Below, piece after piece: positions 42,943 to 51,911 of a stretch of DNA of 64,000 nt. Positions within the stretch are counted from its first letter, which is position 1; every line of letters begins with the position of its first letter. Position numbers and translations under genes: made by a program. The notes beneath the pieces are model-generated. The model saw nothing but the letters and a program-made list of their open reading frames with translations, had not been told where the DNA came from and did no database searches. The DNA comes from Pseudonocardia cypriaca (lineage in GTDB: Bacteria; Actinomycetota; Actinomycetes; Mycobacteriales; Pseudonocardiaceae), in NCBI RefSeq assembly GCF_006717045.1, contig NZ_VFPH01000002.1, forward strand, positions 2,170,001-2,234,000. The letters are read 5' to 3'.

Positions 42943-43897
42943 CCCGATCACGGCACCGCCCGGACCGAACGACCTCGCGCTGCGACGGCTGCGCGACCAC
43001 GGCGTGTACGTGGCGCTCGGGGTGCTCGTGCTCTTCAACCTCGCGTTCACGCCGCACTTCGCCACCCTGGCCAACCTGCGGCTGCAGTTGGTCCAGGTCG
43101 TGCCGATCGCGATCGTCGCGCTCGGGATGGCGCTGGTCGTCGCCACCGAGGGGATCGACCTGTCGGTGGGCTCGGTCATGGCGCTGGCCGCCGCGGTGGT
43201 CCCGCTCTACCTGGGCTACGGACCCTGGCCTGCCATCGCGGTCGCGATCGTCGTCGGCGCGCTCGTCGGCACGCTGACCGGCGGGCTGGTCGCCGTCTTC
43301 GGCATACAGCCGATCATCGCCACCCTCGGGGTGCTGGTCGCCGGCCGGGCGCTGGCGCTCGTGTTCGCGGACGGCAGGCTCGTCGAGATCTTCGACCCGA
43401 CGCTGGGGGCGCTCGGCAACGGCAGCGTCCTCGGGGTACCGATCACGGTGCTCATCGCCGCGGTACTGGCGGCCATGGTGATCGTCGTGGTCCGGCGGTC
43501 GATCTTCGGCCGCAGGCTCGTCGCGATCGGCGGCAACCGCACCGCGGCCGTGCTGGCCGGCCTGCCCGTGCGGCGCACGCTGTTCGCCGTGTACATCCTC
43601 AGCGGGATGTTCGCGGCGGTGGCCGGGGTGGTCAACACCGCGCGGCTCGGCGCGAGCGACCCGTCCTTCACCGGGCTGCTCATCGAGCTGAGCGCGATCA
43701 CGGCGGTCGTCGTCGGCGGCACCCCGCTGTCCGGCGGGCGGATCAAGGTGGTCGGCACGCTCGCCGGGGCCGTCCTGATGCAGCTCATCGCGGCGACGGT
43801 GATCCAGCACAACCTGCCGGACTCGCTGTCGCGGATGATCCAGGCGGGCATCATCGTCGTCGCGGTCTACGTCCAACGGGATCGAGGTGGCGCATGA
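42935..43897 (+). CDS. sugar ABC transporter permease (YtfT-like)
   Basis: 320 residues with about 9-10 helices. The CUT2 EAA-like loop is visible at MALVVATEGIDLSVGSVMAL and GGNRTAAVLAGLPV. PIIATLGVLVAGRALALVF matches YtfT of the galactofuranose system. ATG 42935 overlaps the ATPase gene by eight bases. With the next gene it forms a heterodimeric channel. Confidence 0.9.
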   Translation: MADPITAPPGPNDLALRRLRDHGVYVALGVLVLFNLAFTPHFATLANLRLQLVQVVPIAIVALGMALVVATEGIDLSVGSVMALAAAVVPLYLGYGPWPAIAVAIVVGALVGTLTGGLVAVFGIQPIIATLGVLVAGRALALVFADGRLVEIFDPTLGALGNGSVLGVPITVLIAAVLAAMVIVVVRRSIFGRRLVAIGGNRTAAVLAGLPVRRTLFAVYILSGMFAAVAGVVNTARLGASDPSFTGLLIELSAITAVVVGGTPLSGGRIKVVGTLAGAVLMQLIAATVIQHNLPDSLSRMIQAGIIVVAVYVQRDRGGA

Positions 43898-44916
43898 CCG
43901 CGCAGGTGGTGGACCCGTTCCGCGTCGACGCCGGCAGCACGGCGGCCTCGTTCGCCCGCCGCGGCAGCGCGCCGATCGTGCTCGCACTGGTGGTCGCGCT
44001 CGGCGCGGTGGTCTTCGGCGGAAGCTTCATCGGGCCCCGGAACCTCGGCAACATCGCGCTCGACAGCTCCTACCTCGTGCTCATCGCGGTCGGGATGACC
44101 TTCGTGATCATCAGCGGCGGCATCGACCTGTCGGTCGGATCGGTGTTCGCGCTCTCCGGCGTGCTGACCGCCTACGGGGCGCAGTGGGGATCGGTCGCAG
44201 CGGTGGCGCTGCCCCTCGCGGTGTGCGGCCTGATCGGGCTCGTGAACGGCGTGCTGGTCGGCCACGCCCGGATGGCGCCGTTCATCGTCACGCTCGCCAC
44301 CCTGCTGTTCGCACGCGGGTTCGCGCTCGCCGCTTCGCAGGAGGGCAACGAGGTCCGCCTCATCCCCGCGGAGCTGGTGCTGACCCGCGTCGGCCAGGCC
44401 ACGATCGCCGGGATCGGCGCGCCCGTCTACGTCGCGCTCGTCGTGCTCGGCGCAGGCGCGCTCGTGCTGAGCCGAACCAGGTTCGGCCAGTCCGTGTACG
44501 CGATCGGCGGCTCCGCCGACAGCGCCGAGCTGATGGGCCTCCCGGTGTCCGCGGTGAAGGTCACCGTGTACGTGCTGAGCGCGCTGCTCGCCGCGGTCGC
44601 CGGGGTGCTCGTCGCCGCCCAGACCTCCTCCGGGTTGCCGACCATCGGGGAAGGTCGCGAGCTGGAGGCGATCGCCGCGGTCGTCATCGGCGGCACGCTG
44701 CTCGCGGGCGGGAGCGGCGGGTTGAGCGGCACCCTCGCCGGGGCGCTGCTGCTCAAGGTGATCCAGAACCTGATCAACCAGGTCGGGGTCCTCAGCTCGT
44801 ACTACCAGCAGGTGGTCAGCGGTGTCTTCCTCCTGCTCGTGGTCCTCGTCCAGACCCGGCTGAGCCGGCGGCGCGCCCGGCCGGCCGCCGAGCGAAGGGA
44901 GCAGCGCCATGGGTGA
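43894..44916 (+). CDS. sugar ABC transporter permease (YjfF-like)
   Basis: 340 residues with about 9-10 helices. IAVGMTFVIISGGIDLSVGSV and GGSADSAELMGLPV are CUT2 signatures; MAPFIVTLATLLFARGFAL and IAAVVIGGTLLAGGSGG match YjfF. ATG overlaps the upstream stop (ATGA). Two different permeases in one operon is the distinguishing feature of the YtfQRT-YjfF arrangement among CUT2 systems. Confidence 0.9.
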   Translation: MTAQVVDPFRVDAGSTAASFARRGSAPIVLALVVALGAVVFGGSFIGPRNLGNIALDSSYLVLIAVGMTFVIISGGIDLSVGSVFALSGVLTAYGAQWGSVAAVALPLAVCGLIGLVNGVLVGHARMAPFIVTLATLLFARGFALAASQEGNEVRLIPAELVLTRVGQATIAGIGAPVYVALVVLGAGALVLSRTRFGQSVYAIGGSADSAELMGLPVSAVKVTVYVLSALLAAVAGVLVAAQTSSGLPTIGEGRELEAIAAVVIGGTLLAGGSGGLSGTLAGALLLKVIQNLINQVGVLSSYYQQVVSGVFLLLVVLVQTRLSRRRARPAAERREQRHG

Positions 44917-45898
44917 GGAGCCCGTCCGCGTCGCGGTGGTAGGCACCGGCGACTGGTGGGGTCGCCAGCACGCGAAGGCGTTCTCGACGCGCACCGACAC
45001 CGAGTTGTGCGCGGTGGCCGGGCGAACCCCGGAACGCACGGAACGGCGCGCCGCCGAGTTCGGCGTGCCCGGCTACACCGACCTGGACGCCATGCTGGAG
45101 CGGGAGCGGCCGGACCTCGTGTCCGTATGCCTGCCGAACATGGGCCATTTCGGGCCCACCCTGCAGATCATCCGGGCCGGCTTCCCGCTGCTGGTGGAGA
45201 AACCGCTCGTGTTCGAGCTGGACGAGGCGGACACCCTGCTGGCCGAGGCGGCCGAGCGCGACCTGTTCTTCGCGATCAACTTCAACCACCGCTACGCGCG
45301 CCCGATGCGACTGGCCGTCGACGCGATCGACGCCGGGGAGCTCGGCCGGTTGACGTTCGCCAACTGGCGCTTCGGTGGCGAGCCGGGCACGAGCCCGCAC
45401 CCGTACGCGAACCTGATCGAGACCCAGTGCCACGGCCTGGACCTGCTCGAGCACCTGTGCGGGCCGGTGGCATCGGTGATGGCCCAGATGAGCGACGTGA
45501 CGGGCCGCGGGTGCTCGACGACGAGCGTGGCGCTCGAGTTCGCGAACGGGGCGGTCGGCGCCCTGCTGGGCACCTACGACTCGTCGTACAGCTATCCGGG
45601 GACGCACCTGCTGGAGGTCAACGGGCTGGACGGGCGGGTCCTGATCGAGGACACGGTCCGCCGCTACACCTTCACCCCGGCCGGCGACGAGACCAGCCGC
45701 GTGTGGCAGGCCGGCTACTTCAACGACCGCGACCGCGACTTCCACGCCACGTTCGACCGGTACCTCGACGCCATGCTCCCCGCGTTCACCGAGGGCCGTC
45801 CCCCGCCGGTCCACGCGGGGGCCGGCCGGCGCGCGCTCGCACTGGCCCACGCGATCATCGAGTCCTACGAGCTCGGGAAGCGCGTCCCGACGGTGTGA
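44909..45898 (+). CDS. Gfo/Idh/MocA family oxidoreductase
   Basis: 329 residues. The NAD(P) Rossmann motif is VVGTGDWWGRQHAKAF, and VEKPLV contains the conserved EKP lysine. NFNHRYARPMRLAVDAIDAG is a family segment and HGLDLLEHLCGPV includes the catalytic-site His/Asp. It oxidises a sugar, sugar acid or inositol. It overlaps the permease gene by eight bases, so the oxidation step is likely the first intracellular reaction on the imported compound or on a derivative. Confidence 0.9.
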   Translation: MGEEPVRVAVVGTGDWWGRQHAKAFSTRTDTELCAVAGRTPERTERRAAEFGVPGYTDLDAMLERERPDLVSVCLPNMGHFGPTLQIIRAGFPLLVEKPLVFELDEADTLLAEAAERDLFFAINFNHRYARPMRLAVDAIDAGELGRLTFANWRFGGEPGTSPHPYANLIETQCHGLDLLEHLCGPVASVMAQMSDVTGRGCSTTSVALEFANGAVGALLGTYDSSYSYPGTHLLEVNGLDGRVLIEDTVRRYTFTPAGDETSRVWQAGYFNDRDRDFHATFDRYLDAMLPAFTEGRPPPVHAGAGRRALALAHAIIESYELGKRVPTV

Positions 45899-45919
45899 CG
45901 GCCGTGGCGGAGGGCTCGC

Positions 45920-46438
45920 TCAGCCGAACCGGTCCCCGGACCGGAGCCGGCTGCGCGGTGGGCGCGACCGGGACAGGGCGTCGCCGACCCGCCGCCGCAT
46001 GCTCGGGTGCATCGGCATCCGCGGCACCTGCCGGGGGTGGACCCACGCCGCTTCGCAGGTCTCGTCGTGGTCGGGCTGCGGACCGCCCTCGACCGGCCGG
46101 GCGTGGAAGCACACCGCGAACTGCTGCCGCGCCTCCCCGGTGGCCGGGTACACCATGATGTGGCCGGGGTCGCTGTACACGCCGAGGAGATCGGTGATCC
46201 TGATGATCACACCGCTCTCCTCGGCCACCTCCCGCTCGGCCGCGACCTCGGCGGACTCGCCGAGCTCGACCCTTCCACCTGGCAGTTCCCAGTTCCCGGT
46301 GTCCATCCGACGCACGAGCAGGATGCAGCCCGCGTCGTCGCGCACCGCCGCGAAGGCGGTGGGTGTCAGGGAGTTGGCCGGAGGGGCGCCGGGATCGTGG
46401 TAGTACTCCTGCCGCACCATCCGCCAACGATTGCGCAC
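45920..46438 (-). CDS. NUDIX hydrolase
   Basis: 172 residues (a start at Met7, 46420, is possible). The NUDIX box is GGRVELGESAEVAAEREVAEE followed by SG, fitting GX5EX7REXXEEXG. WELPGG precedes it. These enzymes hydrolyse nucleoside diphosphate-linked compounds with Mg2+. It is convergent to the Gfo/Idh/MocA gene and divergent from the MEDS protein. No specific substrate can be assigned. Confidence 0.88.
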   Translation of the reverse strand: MRNRWRMVRQEYYHDPGAPPANSLTPTAFAAVRDDAGCILLVRRMDTGNWELPGGRVELGESAEVAAEREVAEESGVIIRITDLLGVYSDPGHIMVYPATGEARQQFAVCFHARPVEGGPQPDHDETCEAAWVHPRQVPRMPMHPSMRRRVGDALSRSRPPRSRLRSGDRFG

Positions 46439-46608
46439 CTTCCCGTCGGCCGACCGGCTGCTTCAGCATCTGGCCAACCAAAATTCACCTTCCCGCAACC
46501 CGGTGTCCCGGCCGTGCGCCGCACCCCGTCCCAGCTGCACCGACGCTTCGCGAATAGGACAGCTCGGGCCGGGAACACGCTCAACGTGACGATCGGGGAT
46601 CTGGCGGC

Positions 46609-47589
46609 GTGACCATCCACCGGGGGAGCGAGACGGCGGCAGGCGGTCCGCCATGCCACGCTGTCGCGCTGTACGAGTCGGCGGACGATCTACGGCGGCG
46701 GGTACTGCCGTTCCTGCGGTCCGGGCTGGCCGGCCGCGACACGACGCTCGCGATCGTCTCGCCGGAGGCGGCATCGCAGCTCCGGGACGCTCTCGGCTCC
46801 GACCACGACGAGGTGCGGTGGCACGTGCCCGGCGTCGACTACGACAGCCTCGGCCCGATGTTCTCGGGGCTGCGAACCTTCATGGCCGAACAGGCCGAGG
46901 CCGGGAACGCCGTCCGGCTGCTCGCGGAGAACCCGACCGCCACCCACGACGGGCGCATGGCTGCCTACCTCCGGTTCGAGGCCGCGAGCAACGACGTCAT
47001 GGGCGTCTACGGGTTCCCGTGGGCCTGCCTCTACGACACGCGCCGCTACCCGGCCGCCGTCGTCGAGCAGGTCGGACAGGTGCACCCCTACCTGCTCGAA
47101 CCCGACGGCAGCACCGTCCGCAGCGACGCCTACCTCCCGCCCGACACGTTCCTGGGCGCCCACCCGGGCCCGCTGTCGCCGACGCCGCCGAACCCGCCGC
47201 TCGACATCTGGCTCACCGCGGCCGAGCAGCTGGCCAAGACCAGGCACACGGCATCGGAGACGGCAGCATGGCTCGGGCTGCCCCGGAACGACGACTACGA
47301 CTTCGAGCTCGCGACCGCTGAGGTCCTGACCAACGCCGTCCGCCACGGCGAACGGCCCTGCCGGGTCCGGGTCTGGGCCACGCTCACGCACGTCATCCTG
47401 CGCGTGGACGACCAGGGTCCTGGAGACGACATCGCGACCAAGGGCTTCCGCCCACCGGACCCCAGCCGCGGGCACCTCGGTGGCATGGGGATCTGGATGA
47501 TCCGGCAGCTCGCCGACGTCGTCCACGTCGAGACCGGCTCGGCCGGCACCGCCGTGGAGATCCAGTTCCCCCGCGGGCGCGACCGGTAG
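46609..47589 (+). CDS. MEDS domain protein with RsbW-type ATPase (anti-sigma regulatory kinase)
   Basis: 326 residues from GTG 46609. The N-terminal MEDS sensory domain reads HAVALYESADDLRRRVLPFLRSGLAGRD. The C-terminal GHKL ATPase has ATAEVLTNAVRHGE (N box), VDDQGPGDD (G1) and GGMGIWMIRQLAD (G2), as in RsbW/SpoIIAB-type anti-sigma kinases. Such proteins phosphorylate STAS antagonists or bind sigma factors. It fits with the stress regulators near the window end, though about 15 kb away. Confidence 0.85.
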   Translation: MTIHRGSETAAGGPPCHAVALYESADDLRRRVLPFLRSGLAGRDTTLAIVSPEAASQLRDALGSDHDEVRWHVPGVDYDSLGPMFSGLRTFMAEQAEAGNAVRLLAENPTATHDGRMAAYLRFEAASNDVMGVYGFPWACLYDTRRYPAAVVEQVGQVHPYLLEPDGSTVRSDAYLPPDTFLGAHPGPLSPTPPNPPLDIWLTAAEQLAKTRHTASETAAWLGLPRNDDYDFELATAEVLTNAVRHGERPCRVRVWATLTHVILRVDDQGPGDDIATKGFRPPDPSRGHLGGMGIWMIRQLADVVHVETGSAGTAVEIQFPRGRDR

Positions 47590-47592
47590 CGA

Positions 47593-48229
47593 TCACGAGC
47601 GGACCCCGCGCAACGCGACGGCCGCCGCGACCGCGACCACCGCGAGGAGACCGGCACCGACCGCCGCGACGGTCGCGAACGCGGTGTCGTAGGCGGCACG
47701 CGCGGCGGCCACCAGCTGCGCGGCCGGACCGTCCGGCAGTTGCTCTGCGGCGGCCACGGCCCCACCGAGGGTGCCCCGCGCGTCCACCCAGAGGCCCGGC
47801 GGAACCGCCGGAGGCGCCGCCGCGCCCATCGCGTACCGGTAGCCGGCCGCGCCGATGCTGCCCAACACCGCGACACCGAGCGCGCCGCCCAGCTCGACGC
47901 CCGTCTCGGAGATCGCCGACGCGCTTCCCGCCCGGTTCGCGGGCGCGGCCGAGACGATCATCTCGGTGGTCAGCAGGTACACGGGCGCGAGGCCGACGGA
48001 GAAGACGACCGTTCCGGTGACGAGGACGGCCGGTCCCGCGCCGACCTGTGTGAGCAGCCCGAAGCCGAGCGCGGCCAGCACCAACCCGGCCGCGATGACG
48101 AACGCGGGCCGCACCCGGCGGCCGATGGGCGGGCCCAGCACCGATCCCAGGAGGTACCCGAGTGCGGACGGGACCGTCCACGCCGCCGCCTCCAGCGGTG
48201 GGAGGCCGAGGACCAGCTGCATGTACTGG
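47593..48229 (-). pseudogene. MFS transporter, C-terminal half only
   Basis: About 210 codons from QYMQLVLGLPPLEAA to VALRGVRS encode the last helices of a DHA2/EmrB-QacA-type drug transporter; QYLQLVLG-like segments normally sit near residue 280 of about 500. There is no N-terminal half and no credible start. The fragment begins exactly where the opposite-strand CGNR gene also begins abruptly, near 48228. A single deletion across a divergent gene pair explains both. Confidence 0.75.
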
Positions 48230-48704
48230 GGATCAGCTGACCGACCCCGGTGAGCTGCGGAACTGGCTCGCGTCCCGCGACCTCCTCGCGCCGTCCGCGG
48301 CACTCACCGCGGCCGACCTGCGGCGGGCACTCGCCATCCGCGAGGGCCTGCGCGTCGCGCTCCAGGCCCACGCAGGGCATCCCGTCGACCCAGCCGGTCT
48401 GGAGCCGCTCCACGCCGCACTCGACCGCGCGCCGCTCCACCTGCGGTTCGACGGCGCCGGCGGGCGCAGGCTCGTTCCCGCGGCGGACGACCCGCTCGGC
48501 GGCCTGACGGCCGTGCTCGCCGCGGCGACCGAGAGCGACGGGTGGGACCGGCTGAAGGTGTGCGCGAGAGAGTCCTGCCGCTGGGCGTACTACGACTCCT
48601 CGCGCAACCGCTCGGGGCGCTGGTGCTCCATGGCCGGCTGCGGGAACCTGGTGAAGATGCGCCGCGCCTACGCCGCACGGAGGCGTGCAGGTCGTCCCGG
48701 CTGA
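48228..48704 (+). pseudogene. CGNR zinc finger (ABATE) protein lacking its N-terminus
   Basis: About 158 codons starting GDQLTDPGELRNWLASRDLL continue to the C-terminal zinc finger LKVCARESCRWAYYDSSRNRS and RWCSMAGCGN. The usual CGNR is CGNL here, a changed key residue. Normal family members have about 20-30 further residues with an LVNT-type motif before GD. An in-frame ATG at 48162 could give a chimeric product reading antisense MFS sequence. CGNR proteins are putative stress-linked transcription regulators. Confidence 0.72.
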
Positions 48705-48797
48705 GACGGCGTGGCGCCGACTGTCACGACCACCGAGCGAGAGCCCGCCCGGAACCCTTGCGCCGAGTGCCGCAACTCCGGTACACAGTGTCCACCA

Positions 48798-48824
48798 GAT
48801 ACTGTTTCTGCTAGACACAGTATC
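48798..48824. promoter_or_regulatory. 27-bp TetR-type palindrome
   Basis: GATACTGT-N11-ACAGTATC has perfect 8-bp arms and further matches inside (TCTGCTAGA centre), and lies 29 bases before the DHFR-like start at 48853. A related half-site ACACAGTGT is just upstream (48783-48791). It looks like an operator for a TetR dimer, but no such gene is adjacent. Confidence 0.6.
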
Positions 48825-48852
48825 GCCGTCGCTTACCGAAGGAGCACCGACG

Positions 48853-49485
48853 ATGTCGCTCGCCCGCGTCCAGAACTTCGCCATCTCACTCGACGGCTTC
48901 GGCACCGGTGAGGGACAGAGCGCCGATGCCCACTTCGGTCACGCCGGGGATCGGCTCCACCAGTGGATGTTCGCCACCCGGTGGTGGCAGTCCGGCGGTA
49001 GCGGCGGCGTCGACGACGCCTTCGTCCAGCAGCACGACGTGGGCATCGGCGCCGAGATCATGGGTGCCGGGAAGTGGGGCCACCCCGGATGGCACGAGGA
49101 CCCGGACTGGAAGGGCGCGTGGGGCCCCAACCCGCCGTTCCACACCCCGGTCTTCGTCCTCACCCACCACCCGCGCCCGTCGATCGAGATGGAGGGCGGC
49201 ACGACGTACCACTTCCTCGACACGTCACCCGCGAAGGCGCTCGAGGCCGCCCGCGAGGCCGCAGGCGGCAAGGACGTCCGCATCGGCGGGGGCCCCACCG
49301 TGATCCGCGAGTTCCTCGCTGCCGGGCTCGTCGACCACATGCACGCCGTGGTGGTGCCGATCCTGCTCGGCCGGGGCGTGCGGCTCTGGGACGGACTGGA
49401 GGGCCTCGAGAGGGACTACCAGGTCGAGGCGACCTCCTCACCCAGCGGGGTCACGCACATGACCTTCACCCGCAGGGGCGCCTGA
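48853..49485 (+). CDS. dihydrofolate reductase / RibD C-terminal family protein
   Basis: 210 residues from ATG 48853 with a GAAGGAG site. MSLARVQNFAISLDGFGTG opens the fold, and IGGGPTVIREFLAAGLVDHM is the NADPH-binding glycine segment. PVFVLTHHPRPSIEMEGGTTYHF is shared almost exactly in pattern with the copy at 15801, so the two are the closer pair among the three. Probably regulated through the palindrome just upstream. Confidence 0.87.
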   Translation: MSLARVQNFAISLDGFGTGEGQSADAHFGHAGDRLHQWMFATRWWQSGGSGGVDDAFVQQHDVGIGAEIMGAGKWGHPGWHEDPDWKGAWGPNPPFHTPVFVLTHHPRPSIEMEGGTTYHFLDTSPAKALEAAREAAGGKDVRIGGGPTVIREFLAAGLVDHMHAVVVPILLGRGVRLWDGLEGLERDYQVEATSSPSGVTHMTFTRRGA

Positions 49486-49512
49486 ACGCACCGGCGTCCG
49501 GGGAACACGCCG

Positions 49513-50691
49513 TCAGGCGCCCTGGGAGCGGCGCTCGAACAGCTGGTCGCGGGCCACGTCGAGGGCCCGCGCGACGGCGCCGAGCAGCACTCCCCCGTCG
49601 CCGAGGGCGCTCGGCACGATCCGCGGCCGCAGCGGCCCGAGCTCGGCCATGCGGCGCGAGATCGCGTCGCCGAGCAGGTCGAGGTTGCGGCCGACACCGC
49701 CGCCGAGCACGACGAGGTCGGGGTCGAGGATCGCGGCCACCGCGGTGATCAACGCACCGATCCGGCGCCCCTCCGCCTCGACGACGACCTGCGCCTGCTC
49801 GTGCCCGGCGGCAGCGGCCGCGAAGACCTCCTCCGCCGAGCCGAACGGCAGCCCGGCGTCGCGAGCGGCCTGCACGAGACCCGACGCCGACGTCGCGGCC
49901 TCGGTCATGCCGCGCTGGCGGGTGTCGAACCGCGGCACCTCCAGGTCGCCGCTCGGGAGGAACGACACCTCGCCGGCCGCGCCGGTGCTGCCGACGTACA
50001 GCGAACCGTTGATCACGATGCCCATGCCGACGCCGGTGCCGACCGAGACGAGCACGAAGTTCCGCACGCCCTGGCCGGCACCGAACGTCAGCTCCCCGAC
50101 CGCCGCGAGGTTGATGTCGTTCTCGATCGCCGACTCCACCTGCAGCGCGGCGCGCAGCTGCTCGACCAGGCCGGCCTTCCCCCAGCCGGGCAGGTTGGGC
50201 GCCAGGTCGAGGCGTCCGGTGGTGGGGTTGAGCACGCCGGGGCTGCCGATCACGGCGTAGCGCACGGCCGCCCACTCGATCCCGGCGTCGGCCGCGACCT
50301 CGCCGGCCAGCGCTTGCACGCGCCGCACCAGCTCCGCACCTGACCGCGCCGTGTTGCGCACGTCGCGGCGCCCGACGAACCGGCCGCGCAGGTCCGCGAT
50401 CGCCAGCCTGATCCACTTGCGGCCGATGTCGACGCCCGCGACGAGGCCGGCCCGCGGGTTCATGTCGTAGATGGCCGTGCTCGGCCCCGGCTTGCCGCCG
50501 CGCGACTCGACGAGGTGCACCAGCCCGGCCGACTCCAGACCGGCGAGCGCCGCGGAGACGGTCGGCTTCGAGAGCCCGCTCGCCGCCGCGAGGTCGCCGC
50601 GCGAGGACGGGCCGTGCTCGCGCAGGTGGTCCAGGAGGAGCCGCTCGTTCATGACCCGCAGGAGCTGCGGGTTCCCGACCTGCTTCTTCAT
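49513..50691 (-). CDS. ROK family transcriptional regulator (NagC/XylR-like)
   Basis: 392 residues. An N-terminal winged helix (NERLLLDHLREHGPSSRGDLAAASGLSKPTVS in outline) precedes a ROK sugar-binding/kinase-like domain with GVDIGRKWIRLAIADLRG and VSVGTGVGMGIVINGSLYVG. The zinc motif of ROK kinases (CXCGXXGCXE) is absent, in keeping with a sensor. It is divergent from the second sugar importer and is the likely repressor of that operon. Confidence 0.9.
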   Translation of the reverse strand: MKKQVGNPQLLRVMNERLLLDHLREHGPSSRGDLAAASGLSKPTVSAALAGLESAGLVHLVESRGGKPGPSTAIYDMNPRAGLVAGVDIGRKWIRLAIADLRGRFVGRRDVRNTARSGAELVRRVQALAGEVAADAGIEWAAVRYAVIGSPGVLNPTTGRLDLAPNLPGWGKAGLVEQLRAALQVESAIENDINLAAVGELTFGAGQGVRNFVLVSVGTGVGMGIVINGSLYVGSTGAAGEVSFLPSGDLEVPRFDTRQRGMTEAATSASGLVQAARDAGLPFGSAEEVFAAAAAGHEQAQVVVEAEGRRIGALITAVAAILDPDLVVLGGGVGRNLDLLGDAISRRMAELGPLRPRIVPSALGDGGVLLGAVARALDVARDQLFERRSQGA

Positions 50692-50737
50692 CGGCCTCCC
50701 GCCCCGCTCCCGGCCGGGGCCCGCCGCCGAAGGCGTC

Positions 50738-50773
50738 TGGACACCAGCACCATCAGTAAACTACCTTTCTTAC
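50738..50773. promoter_or_regulatory. promoter and ROK-type operator of the second importer
   Basis: TGGACA (50738-50743) with TACCTT (50762-50767), 18 bases apart, could be the promoter. Overlapping it is GTAAACTACCTTTCTTAC (50756-50773), whose GTAA/TTAC ends and AT-rich centre resemble ROK repressor sites. It lies between the ROK regulator and the binding-protein gene. Confidence 0.4.
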
Positions 50774-50819
50774 CAACGCTCAACCGGGCGCCTCCCGCTC
50801 GCATCAAGAGGGTGACTCC

Positions 50820-51911
50820 ATGCGCCGAGGACGTCTCATCATCGCGGCAGGGGCCGCAGTGCTCCTCGCGGCCGGCTGCGGGTCGGGCGGGGGTGGGGGC
50901 ACTGCCGCGAGCAGCGCCCCGGCCGCCGAGTCGGCGACCGTCGCGCTCTTCCTCCCCGAGTCGAAGACCACCCGCTACGAGCAGTTCGACAAGCCGGTCT
51001 TCGAGGCGAAGCTGAGGCAGCTGTGCCCGGACTGCGCATTCCTCTACTTCAACGCCGACCAGGACGCGGCCAAGCAGCAGAGCCAGGTGGAGTCGGCGCT
51101 CACCCAGGGCGCCGACGTGCTCGTCCTCGACGCGGTCGACGCCGACGCCGTCGCGCCGCTGGTGAACCAGGCCAAGCAGAAGAAGACCCCGGTCGTCGCC
51201 TACGACCGGCGGATCTCCGGCATCGGCTACGACTACTTCGTGTCCTTCGACAACGTCAAGGTCGGCGAGGTGCAGGGCCAGGCGCTGCTCGACGAGCTGA
51301 CCGCGCGGGGCACCGCCGCCACCGGCCAGATCGTGATGATCAACGGGTCGCCCACCGACCCGAGCTCCGCCGACTACAAGAAGGGCGCCCACAACGCGCT
51401 CGACGGCAAGGTCACCATCGGGCGCGAGTTCGACACCCCGGACTGGAGCCCCGACAAGGCGCAGGAGCAGATGGAGCAGGCGATCACGTCGCTCGGCCGC
51501 GACTCGATCGTCGGCGTCTACTCGGCCAACGACGGCATGGCCACCGGCGCGGTCGCCGCGCTCAAGCGCGCCGGCTACGCCACCCTCCCCGCGCTGACCG
51601 GCCAGGACGCCGAGCTCGCCGCGGTGCAGCGGATCCTCACCGGCGAGCAGACGATGACGATCTACCTGAACATCAAGGAGCAGGCCGAGAACGCCGCCGA
51701 GGCGGCCGTCGCGCTGGCCAGGGGTGAGAAGCCGAAGACGACCACGACCGTCAACAACGGCACGGCGGACATTCCCACCACGCTGCTCGACCCGATCGCC
51801 GTCACCAAGGACAAGATCAAGGACACGATCGTCGCGGACGGCTTCTACGCCGTGTCCGACATCTGCACCCCTGACATCGCGGCGGCGTGCACGGCGGCAG
51901 GGTTGTCGTGA
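50820..51911 (+). CDS. sugar ABC transporter substrate-binding lipoprotein (XylF/RbsB-like)
   Basis: 363 residues. Signal with lipobox LLAAGC and a Gly/Ser/Ala linker. Type I binding fold: VALFLPESKTTRYEQFDKPVFEA, VLVLDAVDADAVAPLVNQAK and GVYSANDGMATGAVAALK, closest to the xylose-binding XylF group. The start ATG 50820 has a GAGGGTG site. It is the first gene of an operon with ATPase, permease and ROK kinase. Confidence 0.87.
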   Translation: MRRGRLIIAAGAAVLLAAGCGSGGGGGTAASSAPAAESATVALFLPESKTTRYEQFDKPVFEAKLRQLCPDCAFLYFNADQDAAKQQSQVESALTQGADVLVLDAVDADAVAPLVNQAKQKKTPVVAYDRRISGIGYDYFVSFDNVKVGEVQGQALLDELTARGTAATGQIVMINGSPTDPSSADYKKGAHNALDGKVTIGREFDTPDWSPDKAQEQMEQAITSLGRDSIVGVYSANDGMATGAVAALKRAGYATLPALTGQDAELAAVQRILTGEQTMTIYLNIKEQAENAAEAAVALARGEKPKTTTTVNNGTADIPTTLLDPIAVTKDKIKDTIVADGFYAVSDICTPDIAAACTAAGLS

